Counted from the stretch's first letter, positions 38,394-48,948 are shown. The stretch: 62,393 bases of DNA from a virus (IMGVR_UViG_3300037485_001697:1-62393); one strand, 5' to 3'. Notes: generated by a model from the sequence alone, not told the origin. Made by a program: numbers and translations.

Positions 38394-38699
38394 ATGACAA
38401 GCACCGACACCCGCAAGGTCAAGATCGAGAAGAAGCTTCGCAAGAAGGTGACCGACGTCGTCGTCGACGCTATCTTGAGCAGCTCTGTGCATGAGCTGGA
38501 GGACCGCCTCACACGGCTTGCTTCCCACGAGACGGACACCGAGGAGGCTCTGGAGGAAGACAAGGTCGTGACCGACCTGAAGGATCGCCTCGCCCAAGCA
38601 AAGGGTCCGTACACGGATACTCTGAAAGGCATCAAGTTGCAGCGCAACTTCATCGCCATCACCCTTTCGGAACGTGGGAAGACCCCCACAGTCATCTGA
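38394..38699 (+). CDS. Charged helical protein, 101 residues
   Basis: ATG after AGGAG, which is partly buried in a hairpin. Lys-rich N-terminus (TRKVKIEKKLRKKVTD), then acidic and mixed helices. No domain recognised. Followed by the holin-like gene. Confidence 0.68.
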   Translation: MTSTDTRKVKIEKKLRKKVTDVVVDAILSSSVHELEDRLTRLASHETDTEEALEEDKVVTDLKDRLAQAKGPYTDTLKGIKLQRNFIAITLSERGKTPTVI

Positions 38700-38708
38700 A
38701 AGTGGTCA

Positions 38709-38743
38709 ACCTCCCCCCACCGTGACAGCATCGTGGGGGAGGT
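38709..38743 (+). promoter_or_regulatory. Hairpin that hides the ribosome site of the holin-like gene
   Basis: The 5' arm ACCTCCCCCCAC (38709-38720) pairs with the 3' arm GTGGGGGAGGT (38733-38743), 11 pairs with one bulged C. The 3' arm contains the Shine-Dalgarno GGGGGAGG for the ATG at 38749. It may delay translation. Confidence 0.65.
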
Positions 38744-38748
38744 CTTTC

Positions 38749-39006
38749 ATGGAAAATCTTGAACACATTTTTGCTCTCGCCGGGGTTTTGGTCCCGTTGG
38801 TGTCGATGGTGGCCAGCCTTTTCAACACCAACATTCGACATCGGCAGCTTGAGGGGCGCGAAATCCCTCCGAAGCTTGCAGCGGCGGGAGCCGTCCTCAA
38901 CACGCTGGCAGTCAACCTCGACAAAGCCGCCTCGCTCTCCGCAGCAGCGAGGGGCAAGCCTTTGGTCTCTGGGACTGTGACGGCGTCAAAGGCAGGGCCT
39001 CGATAA
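38749..39006 (+). CDS. Holin-like single-pass membrane protein
   Basis: 85 residues. One hydrophobic helix at the N-terminus (IFALAGVLVPLVSMVASLF, about residues 7-25), then a short basic loop and an amphipathic helical tail. Size and topology suit a class III-type holin or lysis regulator, but many small phage membrane proteins look the same. The SD site lies in a stable hairpin, as one might expect for a gene that must be held back. Confidence 0.55.
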   Translation: MENLEHIFALAGVLVPLVSMVASLFNTNIRHRQLEGREIPPKLAAAGAVLNTLAVNLDKAASLSAAARGKPLVSGTVTASKAGPR

Positions 39007-39066
39007 GACACGCTCTCTTGAAGAGTCTTGCTCCTCAAGAGCGGTCATGCTCAGGTGCTTTGAGAG

Positions 39067-39882
39067 GTGCCTTTGCAGAGAACTGACCGGACCGCTGTCC
39101 TCGATGCAGGCTACGTTCAACTGATTGACTGGATGGGAGCTGAAGAGTCCATCATCGAGGCTGCTCGTATGTCGACGAGCGGCGGGTTCGTCTCGTGGGA
39201 TCCATACCCTGACCACCCGAAGGGCGACGACGGACTCCTGACCTACCTCTACCGTGAGGGGCACCACACGCCGTTCGAGATGTGCGAGCTGCTCGTTGAA
39301 GTGCAGCTCCCCATCTTCGTTGCTCGGGAGTGGATGCGGTCGAGAACCCTGTCCTACAACGAGCTTTCCGCTCGCTACGCGCAGATGCCGAACCTGCACT
39401 ACGTCCCGCCGATGGACCGTATGGTCCAGCAGTCCAAAGGAAACAAGCAAGGCTCGGCGCTTGAGCCTCTCGACCCTCTGCTGGCCGACAGCCTCGTGAC
39501 AGGCTTCCGAGACGAGCAGCAGGACGTCTACGATCGGTACGAACGGGCTCTTGAATCTGGTCTTGTGCGCGAAGTTGCTCGTGTGAACACGCCGGTCGCT
39601 CGCTACACGCGCATGCGCGTGAAGGGGAATCTGCGGAACTGGCTGCACTTCCTTGGGCTGCGGATGGCGCCAAACGCACAACAGGAGATTCGCGTCTACG
39701 CCGAGGCGGTTGCGAAAATCGTTCAGCACAACTGGCCACGCACCTACGCTCTGTTCGAGGAGTGGGATCTGAAGGGGGAACGCGTGAGTCGGACACAGTT
39801 GGAGCAGCAAAAGCTGGTCCGAGAACGTCTGAAGGACCTTGAGAATCACCTCGACTTGGTTGAGCCCGGCTGGCGGGGGTAG
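39067..39882 (+). CDS. thyX: Flavin-dependent thymidylate synthase ThyX
   Basis: 271 residues from GTG. FAD-dependent conversion of dUMP to dTMP using methylenetetrahydrofolate. The hallmark region reads REWMRSRTLSYNELSARY: the N-E-x-S-x-R-Y part is intact, but the usual RHR of the motif is RSR here (His to Ser). HHTPFE near residue 65 and RxxMRxKGNLRNWLHFL near 185 also fit. Works with the dNMP kinase at 12.0 kb. Contains a perfect palindrome copy (39414-39427). Confidence 0.92.
   Translation: MPLQRTDRTAVLDAGYVQLIDWMGAEESIIEAARMSTSGGFVSWDPYPDHPKGDDGLLTYLYREGHHTPFEMCELLVEVQLPIFVAREWMRSRTLSYNELSARYAQMPNLHYVPPMDRMVQQSKGNKQGSALEPLDPLLADSLVTGFRDEQQDVYDRYERALESGLVREVARVNTPVARYTRMRVKGNLRNWLHFLGLRMAPNAQQEIRVYAEAVAKIVQHNWPRTYALFEEWDLKGERVSRTQLEQQKLVRERLKDLENHLDLVEPGWRG
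39414..39427. repeat. Dispersed 14-bp palindrome, copy 11 (perfect)
   Basis: GGACCGTATGGTCC inside thyX, read in frame as D-R-M-V. Confidence 0.7.
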
Positions 39883-39910
39883 GTGCCCTTCTGAGCAAGT
39901 TTTCCGCAAC

Positions 39911-39918
39911 CCTGTTAC
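39911..39918 (+). promoter_or_regulatory. CCTGTTAC promoter-like element
   Basis: 12 nt before the ATG at 39931 with GGGAGG in between; AGTTTTCC lies 7 nt upstream as at 1735-1742. Confidence 0.5.
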
Positions 39919-39930
39919 GGGAGGGAGAGC

Positions 39931-40152
39931 ATGGCGTTCCGTGAGATTCTCTCGACGGTCGAATTTCGAGAAAAAAAGTCTCCGGAAACGGAGGCTGAAG
40001 ATCAACACATCCTTGAGTGCCAATATCGGCGCGGGGTGTCGGGGTGCGGAGAGTGCAGCAACTACGACTCGTGCGAAGTGCTCAAGAATCACCTGCGCGC
40101 CAAGGTTGGCTTGCCACCGCTTGGCGATGGATCTCTGAAGGACGATGGATGA
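39931..40152 (+). CDS. Small Cys-rich protein, 73 residues
   Basis: Charged N-terminus, then CQYRRGVSGCGECSNYDSC (residues about 30-48), a dense Cys cluster likely to bind zinc or iron. GGGAGG precedes the ATG. The stop overlaps the next ATG. Function unknown. Confidence 0.68.
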   Translation: MAFREILSTVEFREKKSPETEAEDQHILECQYRRGVSGCGECSNYDSCEVLKNHLRAKVGLPPLGDGSLKDDG

Positions 40153-40583
40153 CAAAGAAGAAAGCAATCACGGTTCCGGTCTCTAACGTCGAGTTTGACG
40201 AGTTCACGCAAGCTGCCAAAGACGAGAACCTCACTCTGGCGGAGTGGGCCCGCAGACGGCTCCGAGGCGACCTCCGGGCTTCTCCCGCTGTGATGGACGA
40301 AGCATTCCGCCAGCTCGACGTGAGCGACCGCAAGCGCGATCTGTCAGACAGGCCAGTTCCTCCGCCGTCCCCTCCTCCTCCACCCAAGCTCGTTGAGATT
40401 GGGGTTCGTCAGCCCACCAACCATGTCTGCCAGCACTTCGCGCACATGGTTCGCCAAGACGGCGGACCACCGATGGTCTGCACCTCGTCCCATCAGCATG
40501 GTCGTCCTTGCTACTTCTCGTCTGCCGGTGCAGCGGACTGCCCTCTCTTTGCTCCCCGGGCGCGCGGCTTTTCGGGAGTTTGA
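40149..40583 (+). CDS. Possible ribbon-helix-helix protein with Cys/His tail
   Basis: 144 residues. Residues 4-40 (AITVPVSNVEFDEFTQAA ... LTLAEWARRRL) follow the strand-helix-helix pattern of RHH/Arc-type DNA-binding domains. A Pro-rich linker (PPPSPPPPPK) leads to a C-terminal part with C/H pairs (CQHFAHM, CTSSHQHGRPC, C). ATGA overlap upstream. Could be a transcription regulator. Confidence 0.6.
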   Translation: MTKKKAITVPVSNVEFDEFTQAAKDENLTLAEWARRRLRGDLRASPAVMDEAFRQLDVSDRKRDLSDRPVPPPSPPPPPKLVEIGVRQPTNHVCQHFAHMVRQDGGPPMVCTSSHQHGRPCYFSSAGAADCPLFAPRARGFSGV

Positions 40584-40688
40584 AACGGCGCGGTAGGGCG
40601 CCGAACATTCGCTTGCCGGGATGGGGGTTCAAACCGTCCTTTCTGGAGTGACGACGTCAGGATCGCGCGGTGAAGCCGTGAAAATCGG

Positions 40689-40721
40689 TGTTACTCCTCC
40701 AGCACGCGGGATGGCTCCCGC
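40689..40721 (+). promoter_or_regulatory. TGTTAC element and leader hairpin
   Basis: TGTTAC (40689-40694), hairpin GCGGGA-TGGC-TCCCGC (40706-40721), then CGGAGG and the ATG at 40733. The rest of the 150-nt gap holds a G+C-rich 6-bp hairpin after the previous gene. Confidence 0.6.
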
Positions 40722-40732
40722 ACGGAGGCAAC

Positions 40733-41266
40733 ATGACCGACAAGACACCCAGCATCGCCGCCATCGTCCACGTCCTCACGCATCGCGGCGAGTTCGAGAA
40801 GCCTACGGCTGAACTCTCGCTCGCAGAGCAAGTCGAGGCCTACGCCACCATCCACTTCATCGAAGAGGTCTCGAAGGGTCGACGCGAAGTCATCCGCGAG
40901 TCCCTCCTTGTTGAAGCTGACAAAGGCGAGGCGACTGAAAAGGGAGGGTTCCGGCTCCCGGTCGGAAACCACACCGTCATCAAAGAACGGCGAGTCGCAT
41001 CGGCGCCTGATGAGAAGCAGCTGATGGCACTTCTGGAGAAGAAGAAGATCGCCACCGCTCAAGCCTTCGACAAGGTCACCGTCCACGTCGCGAACCCCAG
41101 CAAAGTCGCGCTCCTCGTCGAGAACGGGCAGCTGACCGAAGAAGAGGCGAAGGCCCTCTACAAGGTGACTTGGGCGCTTGTGGTCAAGCCCTCCGGTGAG
41201 CTTGAGAGCCTGCTTGAAAGCAGCATCCCTCCCGGTGTGGTCCCCGCGAAGAAATCGCGGCGCTGA
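40733..41266 (+). CDS. Hypothetical protein, 177 residues
   Basis: ATG after CGGAGG. Helical N-terminal half and a C-terminal half of repeated helix-turn units (VLLVENGQLTEEEAKALYK). It resembles small phage proteins without catalytic motifs. Precedes the MoxR/VWA pair on the same strand; it may be their partner, by position only. Confidence 0.68.
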   Translation: MTDKTPSIAAIVHVLTHRGEFEKPTAELSLAEQVEAYATIHFIEEVSKGRREVIRESLLVEADKGEATEKGGFRLPVGNHTVIKERRVASAPDEKQLMALLEKKKIATAQAFDKVTVHVANPSKVALLVENGQLTEEEAKALYKVTWALVVKPSGELESLLESSIPPGVVPAKKSRR

Positions 41267-41318
41267 TCTCCCGTTCACTACACCACATCACCAGTTACAT
41301 CCATGTCAGGAGCAAACC

Positions 41319-42161
41319 ATGACCTCAATCGAACGACTCCCGTCTACGACTTACGCTGCGCGTGACAACCTCCCCTACGCCGACGTCTGGGGCCTCCACG
41401 GACTCTTCGATGGGCTCGCCTTCCGGTCGAACCTCATCCTCGTCGGGCCCAAGGGCATCGGCAAGACGATGTCCTTCCAGAGCTACGCAGCGAAGGCGAA
41501 GACGCCGATCGTCACCTTCGACTGCAGCGAGGACGTTCGCCGCGCCAACCTCCTCGGAATGTACGTCCTGAAGGGGAACGAGACGCCCTTCATCCTCGGC
41601 CCCATCACGACGGCGTTTGAGGTCGCCAACGAGGTCGGCTCCTGCATCCTCGTCCTCGAAGAGATCAACGGGCTCTCGCCGCAGATGCAGAAGGTGCTCA
41701 ACCCGATCGCCGACTTCCGACGCCGGATGGAGGTGCCCGAGTGCAACCGGGTCTTCGAGCTGAAGAAGGACGCGAAGCTCTGGGTGGTCGGCACGATGAA
41801 CACCTCGGCCTACGGCGGCGTGTACGCGCTGAACGAAGACCTCAAGAGCCGGTTCCGCATGCTCTCGCTGGGCTACCCCCAGCCCGAAGAGGAGGCCAAG
41901 ATCATCGCCGCGCACTTCGCGGGCAAGGTCGACCCAGTCAGCATGAAGAAGGTGATGCTGCTTGCGCAGGAGACCCGACAGAAGGCCCTTGAGTACGCAC
42001 TCAGCCCTCGCGACGTCGTTCAGGTCCTTGAAGACAGCGCCACGGTCGGGATGGAGCGCGCGCTGCGGATCGTCCTCGGCAAGTTCGAGGGTGAAGACCA
42101 GACGGTGGTCAAGGCGCGAGTGTCCTCGATCTTCGGTTACACCCTGACTGAGAAGGTGTGA
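41319..42161 (+). CDS. MoxR/CobS-type AAA+ ATPase
   Basis: 280 residues, one AAA+ module. Walker A GPKGIGKT (about residues 45-52), Walker B CILVLEEIN (about 107-115), sensor 1 VVGTMNTS, and an arginine-finger region DLKSRFRML. This is the CobS/MoxR clade, whose ATPases remodel a VWA-domain partner. The very next gene, overlapping by GTGA, encodes such a partner, so the two most likely form one chaperone complex. CAGTTAC lies 20 nt before the start. Confidence 0.87.
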   Translation: MTSIERLPSTTYAARDNLPYADVWGLHGLFDGLAFRSNLILVGPKGIGKTMSFQSYAAKAKTPIVTFDCSEDVRRANLLGMYVLKGNETPFILGPITTAFEVANEVGSCILVLEEINGLSPQMQKVLNPIADFRRRMEVPECNRVFELKKDAKLWVVGTMNTSAYGGVYALNEDLKSRFRMLSLGYPQPEEEAKIIAAHFAGKVDPVSMKKVMLLAQETRQKALEYALSPRDVVQVLEDSATVGMERALRIVLGKFEGEDQTVVKARVSSIFGYTLTEKV

Positions 42162-44386
42162 ACATGACCACTGAGCAAATCAACACAAAGCACATCACCC
42201 TCGCCTCCGACCTTGCGCTGGTCAACGACCTTGCCAGCCTTGAACGCTACGGGCAGCTGCTCGCGATGGAGTCAGAGGAGAGCGTCCTACGGGACCGACT
42301 CGTCGCTGCGACGAAAACGGTGACAACCTTCAGCCGCCTCTTGGGGCGCAGGTTGGACCTGATCGATGCGAAGTTCGCGTACACCGACGGCGTGAACATC
42401 GGAGCACCAGTCAGCCACCCCTACTTCTACGAATTTGTCGAGCACGAGATCTCGCACAACCTGTTCAAGTCGAACTTCGAGGCGAAGAAGACCTTCTGCG
42501 AGCAGTACGTCCTGCAGGTGTCAAAAGCCCTCGCTGCCTTCGGCACGGTGATGAATGACACCGACCGCAACCACCTGACAGGCATGGTCGCCACGATCTT
42601 GAACGTCATCGAAGACCACCGCGTCAACAGCCTCTGGGCCATGCTCTACCCGGGCAGCTACAAGCGCCTCGAAGAACACAGCCGCGCCATCGTCCAGAAG
42701 AAGAAGGCGACTGCCCACGACGACATCATCGGCTACTTCCTCTGCGTGGCCTACAACGCGAAGGTCCCTTCCGGCGTGTTCGACCGCTTCGAGCCTGCGA
42801 TGGTCGCTTCGCTGAAGAAGGTTGAGCGCAAAGGTCCCGGGTCTACGTTCGTGATTGGCAAGTGGCTGATGACCCAGATCGTCTCTGAGATGATCCGCAT
42901 CACCAAGAAGCTCCCGCCTCCTCCCAACGCAGGCAAGTCGACCATGAAGACCGACCTCGACGACATGGGGAAGGACTCCGGGGGAGACCCCGGATCTGAC
43001 GGGGACGCCGGTGACGGAGACGGTTCTGACGGTGACGGTGACGGTGACGGAGACGCAGGCGACGACGGCGGCGCACCGGGCCTCGATGGTGCTCCTCCTG
43101 CCAAGGGCAAGCCGAAGGCCGGTGACGACGACAAGGGCAGCAGCAAGGGGGCTCAACCTGACGACACCGCACAGTCCTCGACGCAACCTTCGTCCCCGGC
43201 TTCTAGCGGCGACGGGAGTGGTGCAGGCGGAGGAGCGGATTGGGAACCACCCAAGGTAGACGCCACTCCAGAAGAGCGGATTGACGCCTTCAAGAAGCTC
43301 CTCGACGCTGCAAGAGCGATCGGTCAGGCAGCGAAGTCACCCATGCAGACAGCCCTCGATCGGGTCAACAACGACAGACCCTCTGCTGTAAAGGACAACA
43401 GCTTCTCGACCAACGCACGGAAGCTCGTCGCAGACGCCTACGCGACCGACGTCTCCAACAAAGACGCCCTCGATGCCTTCCTCGACAAGTCCGAGGAGGA
43501 CATGGTCAAGGTGATGGACACCATCCAAGAGGCCCTCGAACAGGTGGCTGATCCTTCGGAGCGCGACTGGAGCACGCGCAACGTGGGCGACCGGGTGGTC
43601 TTCAGAGACATCGACGTCGCGACACACAAAGTGCAGGCCCTCAAGCCTGATGACCTCCGCACGGTGGCGCGCATGAAAGATATCTTCCGCCGCGTGAAGA
43701 ACCGGAATGCGAAGGCGCTTACCGACGACGGTGTCGAGATCGATGTGCAGGCCCTCATCGCGCAAAGAGTGTCTGGCCAAGTCGGCCCGGTGTTCCGCAC
43801 CGACATATCCGGGCGCGGGTTCAAGGTACTGATCCTCACCGACCGCTCTTCCTCGATGGAGGGGCATCCCTCCGTAGCAGTCGAGCGCGCCGCTCGGATC
43901 TTGCGAGGAGCCTTGAAAATCCAGAACGTCGAGATGCACTCATGGGGCTTCCACGGGTCAAACAAGTCGGTGTGCATCTCACGCATCGCACCAAACATCG
44001 ACGTCGCTGATAGCCACGAGATGCCTGCGATCGGAACGACGCCGATGGCGACAGCGATCCGGATTGCGCTGAACTGGTTGAGCGCAGGGTACGAGAAGAA
44101 GCACCTCATCCTACTGACCGACGGAGAGCCAAACCACGACGACACCCTTGATGGTAAGTCCGCCTACGATGCCGTTCATCGAGAGCTGACGCGCGCGTCG
44201 AAGCTGAAGGTTGAGACCACAACGCTCGTGATCGGAGATGGCATCGACACCGCCGCTTGCCACAAGATGTTTGGCAACAAGCGCCGATGGAGGCGTGTCA
44301 AGCAGGGCAAGAATTTCGAGTCTCTGACGAAAACACTGGTGGATCTGGTCTCGACATCGGTTGCCAACCACCTCAAAGGTGGTTGA
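42158..44386 (+). CDS. Metallopeptidase-VWA partner of the MoxR ATPase (CobT-like)
   Basis: 742 residues from GTG (ATG at 42164 possible). Residues about 85-170: HEISHN, an HExxH zinc motif, with IEDHRVN 50-60 residues later as in DUF2201-type metallopeptidase domains. Residues about 255-365: a very acidic Asp/Gly/Pro-rich linker. Residues about 545-742: a VWA domain with MIDAS loop DRSSSM (D-x-S-x-S), GTTPM (Thr ligand) and LLTDGEPNHDD. CobT-like proteins work with CobS ATPases to insert metals or remodel complexes. The phage target is unknown. An intrinsic terminator follows. Confidence 0.82.
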   Translation: MNMTTEQINTKHITLASDLALVNDLASLERYGQLLAMESEESVLRDRLVAATKTVTTFSRLLGRRLDLIDAKFAYTDGVNIGAPVSHPYFYEFVEHEISHNLFKSNFEAKKTFCEQYVLQVSKALAAFGTVMNDTDRNHLTGMVATILNVIEDHRVNSLWAMLYPGSYKRLEEHSRAIVQKKKATAHDDIIGYFLCVAYNAKVPSGVFDRFEPAMVASLKKVERKGPGSTFVIGKWLMTQIVSEMIRITKKLPPPPNAGKSTMKTDLDDMGKDSGGDPGSDGDAGDGDGSDGDGDGDGDAGDDGGAPGLDGAPPAKGKPKAGDDDKGSSKGAQPDDTAQSSTQPSSPASSGDGSGAGGGADWEPPKVDATPEERIDAFKKLLDAARAIGQAAKSPMQTALDRVNNDRPSAVKDNSFSTNARKLVADAYATDVSNKDALDAFLDKSEEDMVKVMDTIQEALEQVADPSERDWSTRNVGDRVVFRDIDVATHKVQALKPDDLRTVARMKDIFRRVKNRNAKALTDDGVEIDVQALIAQRVSGQVGPVFRTDISGRGFKVLILTDRSSSMEGHPSVAVERAARILRGALKIQNVEMHSWGFHGSNKSVCISRIAPNIDVADSHEMPAIGTTPMATAIRIALNWLSAGYEKKHLILLTDGEPNHDDTLDGKSAYDAVHRELTRASKLKVETTTLVIGDGIDTAACHKMFGNKRRWRRVKQGKNFESLTKTLVDLVSTSVANHLKGG

Positions 44387-44413
44387 GAATTCGTCTCACA
44401 AGTTCTTAGAAAA

Positions 44414-44440
44414 GCGGCGCTCTTTGAGGCGCCGTTTTTT
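44414..44440 (+). terminator. Intrinsic terminator
   Basis: 6-bp stem CGGCGC/GCGCCG with a TCTTTGAG loop and six T (44435-44440), right after the VWA gene. Confidence 0.85.
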
Positions 44441-44447
44441 GTCAACA

Positions 44448-44525
44448 GCGAGGCACGCCGAATCTGTTTGCGTGCCTTCGGGACATCCGGCAGGAATTGG
44501 CCCCCGCTGACCGAGGCGGGATCAC
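44448..44525 (+). promoter_or_regulatory. Structured leader of the initiator gene
   Basis: Between the terminator and the ATG at 44538: an 8-bp stem AGGCACGC/GCGTGCCT (about 44450-44477) and CCCGC/GCGGG (about 44503-44520), then CTGGAG. No clear promoter boxes. Confidence 0.4.
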
Positions 44526-44537
44526 TCTGGAGCACTC

Positions 44538-46594
<2,057 letters not shown>

Positions 46595-46598
<4 letters not shown>

Positions 46599-47221
46599 TG
46601 GCTCCCCCGGCACCTCCCCAGCCTCCGCTGATGGTGTGCGACGAGTGGGCCCTGCGTCGCATGAACGTACCTGAACGCCTGTGGGGTTCGATCTACCAGA
46701 AGCTGACTCTGGAACTGAAGCGTCCGATTCACCGCTACGTCGCCAACATCCATTCGATGCTTCGCCGAGGGGTGGGCTTCTGGATCTTTGGCCCCGCAGG
46801 ATCGGGCAAGACCTGCGGTGGCATCGTGATCCTCAAAGCCGGTTGGGAACATGGCCACGTCGGTTACTACACGACGGTGAAAGAGCTTCGGCAGTCCCTC
46901 AAAGAGAACGAAGACTTTGACTCGTCAGAGTCCATCATGTCTCGTGTACGCACGGTCGACATCCTCGTCATCGACGACCTTGCAGCAGACGACTTTCGCA
47001 ACTTCACGTTCGGCATTAGCGACGTGGAGCATCTACTGAAAAGCCGGTCTGCGCGTGGGAAGACCACGGTGCTCTCTACCAGACTCGGACCAGAAGACTT
47101 TTCAATCGACTACCCGTCGATCCTTCATTCCATGCGCGGAACCTTCCACGCGGTCTCCTGTGAAGGAGCCGAGCGGCAAGATGAGGCGTCGTTGCAACTC
47201 CGAAAAGACCTTGGGGGCTGA
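46595..47221 (+). CDS. DnaC/IstB-like helicase loader ATPase
   Basis: 208 residues from an ATG overlapping the initiator stop (ATGA). Walker A GPAGSGKT (about residues 64-71), Walker B ILVIDDLA, sensor TTVLSTRLG. The length and order between initiator and DnaB identify a AAA+ loader that opens the hexamer onto the origin. The Pro-rich first 15 residues are of unknown role. DnaB starts at the next base after the stop. Confidence 0.87.
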
Positions 47222-48523
47222 GTGGCCGATCTCGACCTGTCGCTAGTCTCCGCAGTCCTTGCTGGAGGCAAGCAGAGCATCCGTCTTCTTGCTGAGAAGG
47301 GCTTCCGAGCTGACCTCCTTGAAGGGGATGGCAAGGTCGTCTACGACTTCGCCACAGCGTTCTACAAGACCTACGACGACGTCCCGTCGGCTTCGCTGGT
47401 CGAGCGAGAGACCGGGGTGCTCGTTCCTGCCCCGACGACCGATCCGCTCCCGTACCTGATCAACGCTGCCTACGACCGGAAGCTGCACACCACTCTGCAC
47501 GGTGGTGTGAAGCACCTCATCAACCTCCTCGACTTGGGGGAGCCTGCGAAGGGTCAGGCTGCTGTCGAAGACCTGCTGCGCGAGATGCGCAAGCTCGACA
47601 CCCGGACGGCTCTCGTCGAGAGCATCCCCGGCTTGGGTGGGAAGGTCATCGAGTACTACGAGAAGATCAAGCGAGGCGAGCGCGGCATCCAGACCCCGTG
47701 GCCGACCATCAATGACTCGACGCTGGGGCTCTGGCCGGAAGACCTTGTCCTGTTCGTGGCCCGCATGGGTATCGGCAAGACGTGGTCGGCGATCCTCCTC
47801 GCGGGGACGGCATGGGATCAGGGCAAGAAGGTGCTCATCGCGACGACAGAAATGTCGAAGGAAACGATGGCGATGCGCTACCTCGCCACGAAGTTCAGGA
47901 TCCCTTACGGCGACTTCAGACGCGGCAAGCTCGACTCGTTCACGGAGAAGCGCATCCGCGACGGCATCAAAGCGATCGAGAACAGCCCCAACCTGAACAT
48001 CGTCGGCGGCGACTTCGACTTCAGCATGGACTCGTTCGCAGGCATCGTGATGGATGAGAAGCCGGACCTCGTGATCGTCGACGGCGCGTACCTGCTGAAG
48101 GTCCACGGGCTCACCCGGACCGAGCGAGCTGCCAACGTCTTCGACGAGCTGAAGCGCATCGCCAAGCGCAGCAAGGCAGCGGTGGTGGCGACCATGCAGT
48201 TCAACCGCGAGGTGAAGGTCAACCAAGCCAAGACGGTGCAGGCGGACAGCATCGCGATGACGGACGTGGCAGGCTGGAACGCTGACCTCATCTTCGGCCT
48301 TATCCAGACCGAGGAGATGAAGAAGAACCGCCGCATGGCTTTCAAGCCGCTGAAAGTGCGCGAGGGCGAGAGCGAGGAGATCGAGTGCAACTGGGACTTC
48401 GAGCGTATGGACTTCTCTGAGATTCCGAAGGCAAACTTCGGCGGTTCCCCCGCGTTCGCCCCATCTGGCGTTCCGAGCGGGCCTGACGCGGCTGCTGACG
48501 ACCCTATCGGCGACCTGTTCTAG
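47222..48523 (+). CDS. dnaB: Replicative DNA helicase, DnaB-like
   Basis: 433 residues from GTG. The N-terminal 110 residues are the helical collar domain. The RecA-like motor has Walker A FVARMGIGKTWSA (Gly-Lys-Thr), EMS (H1a Glu), Walker B LVIVDGAYLL, a Gln in TMQFNRE (sensor), and the C-terminal Arg/Gly region. It unwinds the fork 5' to 3' and contacts the primase coded two genes on. The C-terminus is acidic. Confidence 0.9.
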   Translation: MADLDLSLVSAVLAGGKQSIRLLAEKGFRADLLEGDGKVVYDFATAFYKTYDDVPSASLVERETGVLVPAPTTDPLPYLINAAYDRKLHTTLHGGVKHLINLLDLGEPAKGQAAVEDLLREMRKLDTRTALVESIPGLGGKVIEYYEKIKRGERGIQTPWPTINDSTLGLWPEDLVLFVARMGIGKTWSAILLAGTAWDQGKKVLIATTEMSKETMAMRYLATKFRIPYGDFRRGKLDSFTEKRIRDGIKAIENSPNLNIVGGDFDFSMDSFAGIVMDEKPDLVIVDGAYLLKVHGLTRTERAANVFDELKRIAKRSKAAVVATMQFNREVKVNQAKTVQADSIAMTDVAGWNADLIFGLIQTEEMKKNRRMAFKPLKVREGESEEIECNWDFERMDFSEIPKANFGGSPAFAPSGVPSGPDAAADDPIGDLF

Positions 48524-48532
48524 GAGGTTGGT

Positions 48533-48928
48533 GTGGCTGAAGACGGATTCGAGGTACCAAACTACCCCATCATCTTCCGGCACATGGTTCTTGCCATTTT
48601 CTTGCGCGCGGACTTGCCTCGCGCGCGCCCCGCAAACAGTAGGAACAAGGTTCCTGTGAAGTCGTCACCGAACACAGACAACTTCGACCCGACCAAGTTC
48701 AACGCCGCGATGGACATCGCCCTCGCCCAGCTCAAGAAGTACCGTATGGTCTCTGAGTCGAGCAGCCGAGAAGCCATCTCGCTCACCTCCTACGGGCGTG
48801 AGCGGGACTCCGTTCACCGCCGCGAGCAGGGCGGCGCCACGAAAACTAAGCGGTTCGACAAATTCTACGTTCAGCTGCTCGTTGAAGAACGAAAGCGTGT
48901 CAACAAGTCGGTCATCGACATCACCTGA
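48533..48928 (+). CDS. Hypothetical protein, 131 residues
   Basis: GTG with TAGGAGG upstream. Basic, mostly helical, with an aromatic N-terminus (VPNYPIIFRHMVLAIFL). Sits between helicase and primase, so a replisome accessory is conceivable, but no motif shows it. A palindrome copy lies in its coding sequence. Confidence 0.65.
   Translation: MAEDGFEVPNYPIIFRHMVLAIFLRADLPRARPANSRNKVPVKSSPNTDNFDPTKFNAAMDIALAQLKKYRMVSESSSREAISLTSYGRERDSVHRREQGGATKTKRFDKFYVQLLVEERKRVNKSVIDIT
48739..48752. repeat. Dispersed palindrome, degenerate copy 13
   Basis: GTACCGTATGGTCT; core CCGTATGG kept. Confidence 0.5.
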
Positions 48929-48932
48929 TCGG

Positions 48933-48938
48933 TGTTAC
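48933..48938 (+). promoter_or_regulatory. TGTTAC promoter-like element
   Basis: 10 nt before the primase ATG at 48949; GGGGG lies between. Confidence 0.5.
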
Positions 48939-48948
48939 AGGGGGTGGC

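Noticed and set aside
38986-40167. 393-codon minus-strand frame opposite thyX
   Set aside because: Antisense shadow; the plus strand codes for a clear ThyX.
40600-40650. tRNA-like GGGGTTCAAACCGTCC
   Set aside because: Resembles a T-arm loop, but the stem does not pair and no acceptor, D or anticodon arm can be drawn.
47243-48583. 446-codon minus-strand frame opposite dnaB
   Set aside because: Antisense shadow of a recognised helicase gene; no promoter or SD on that strand.
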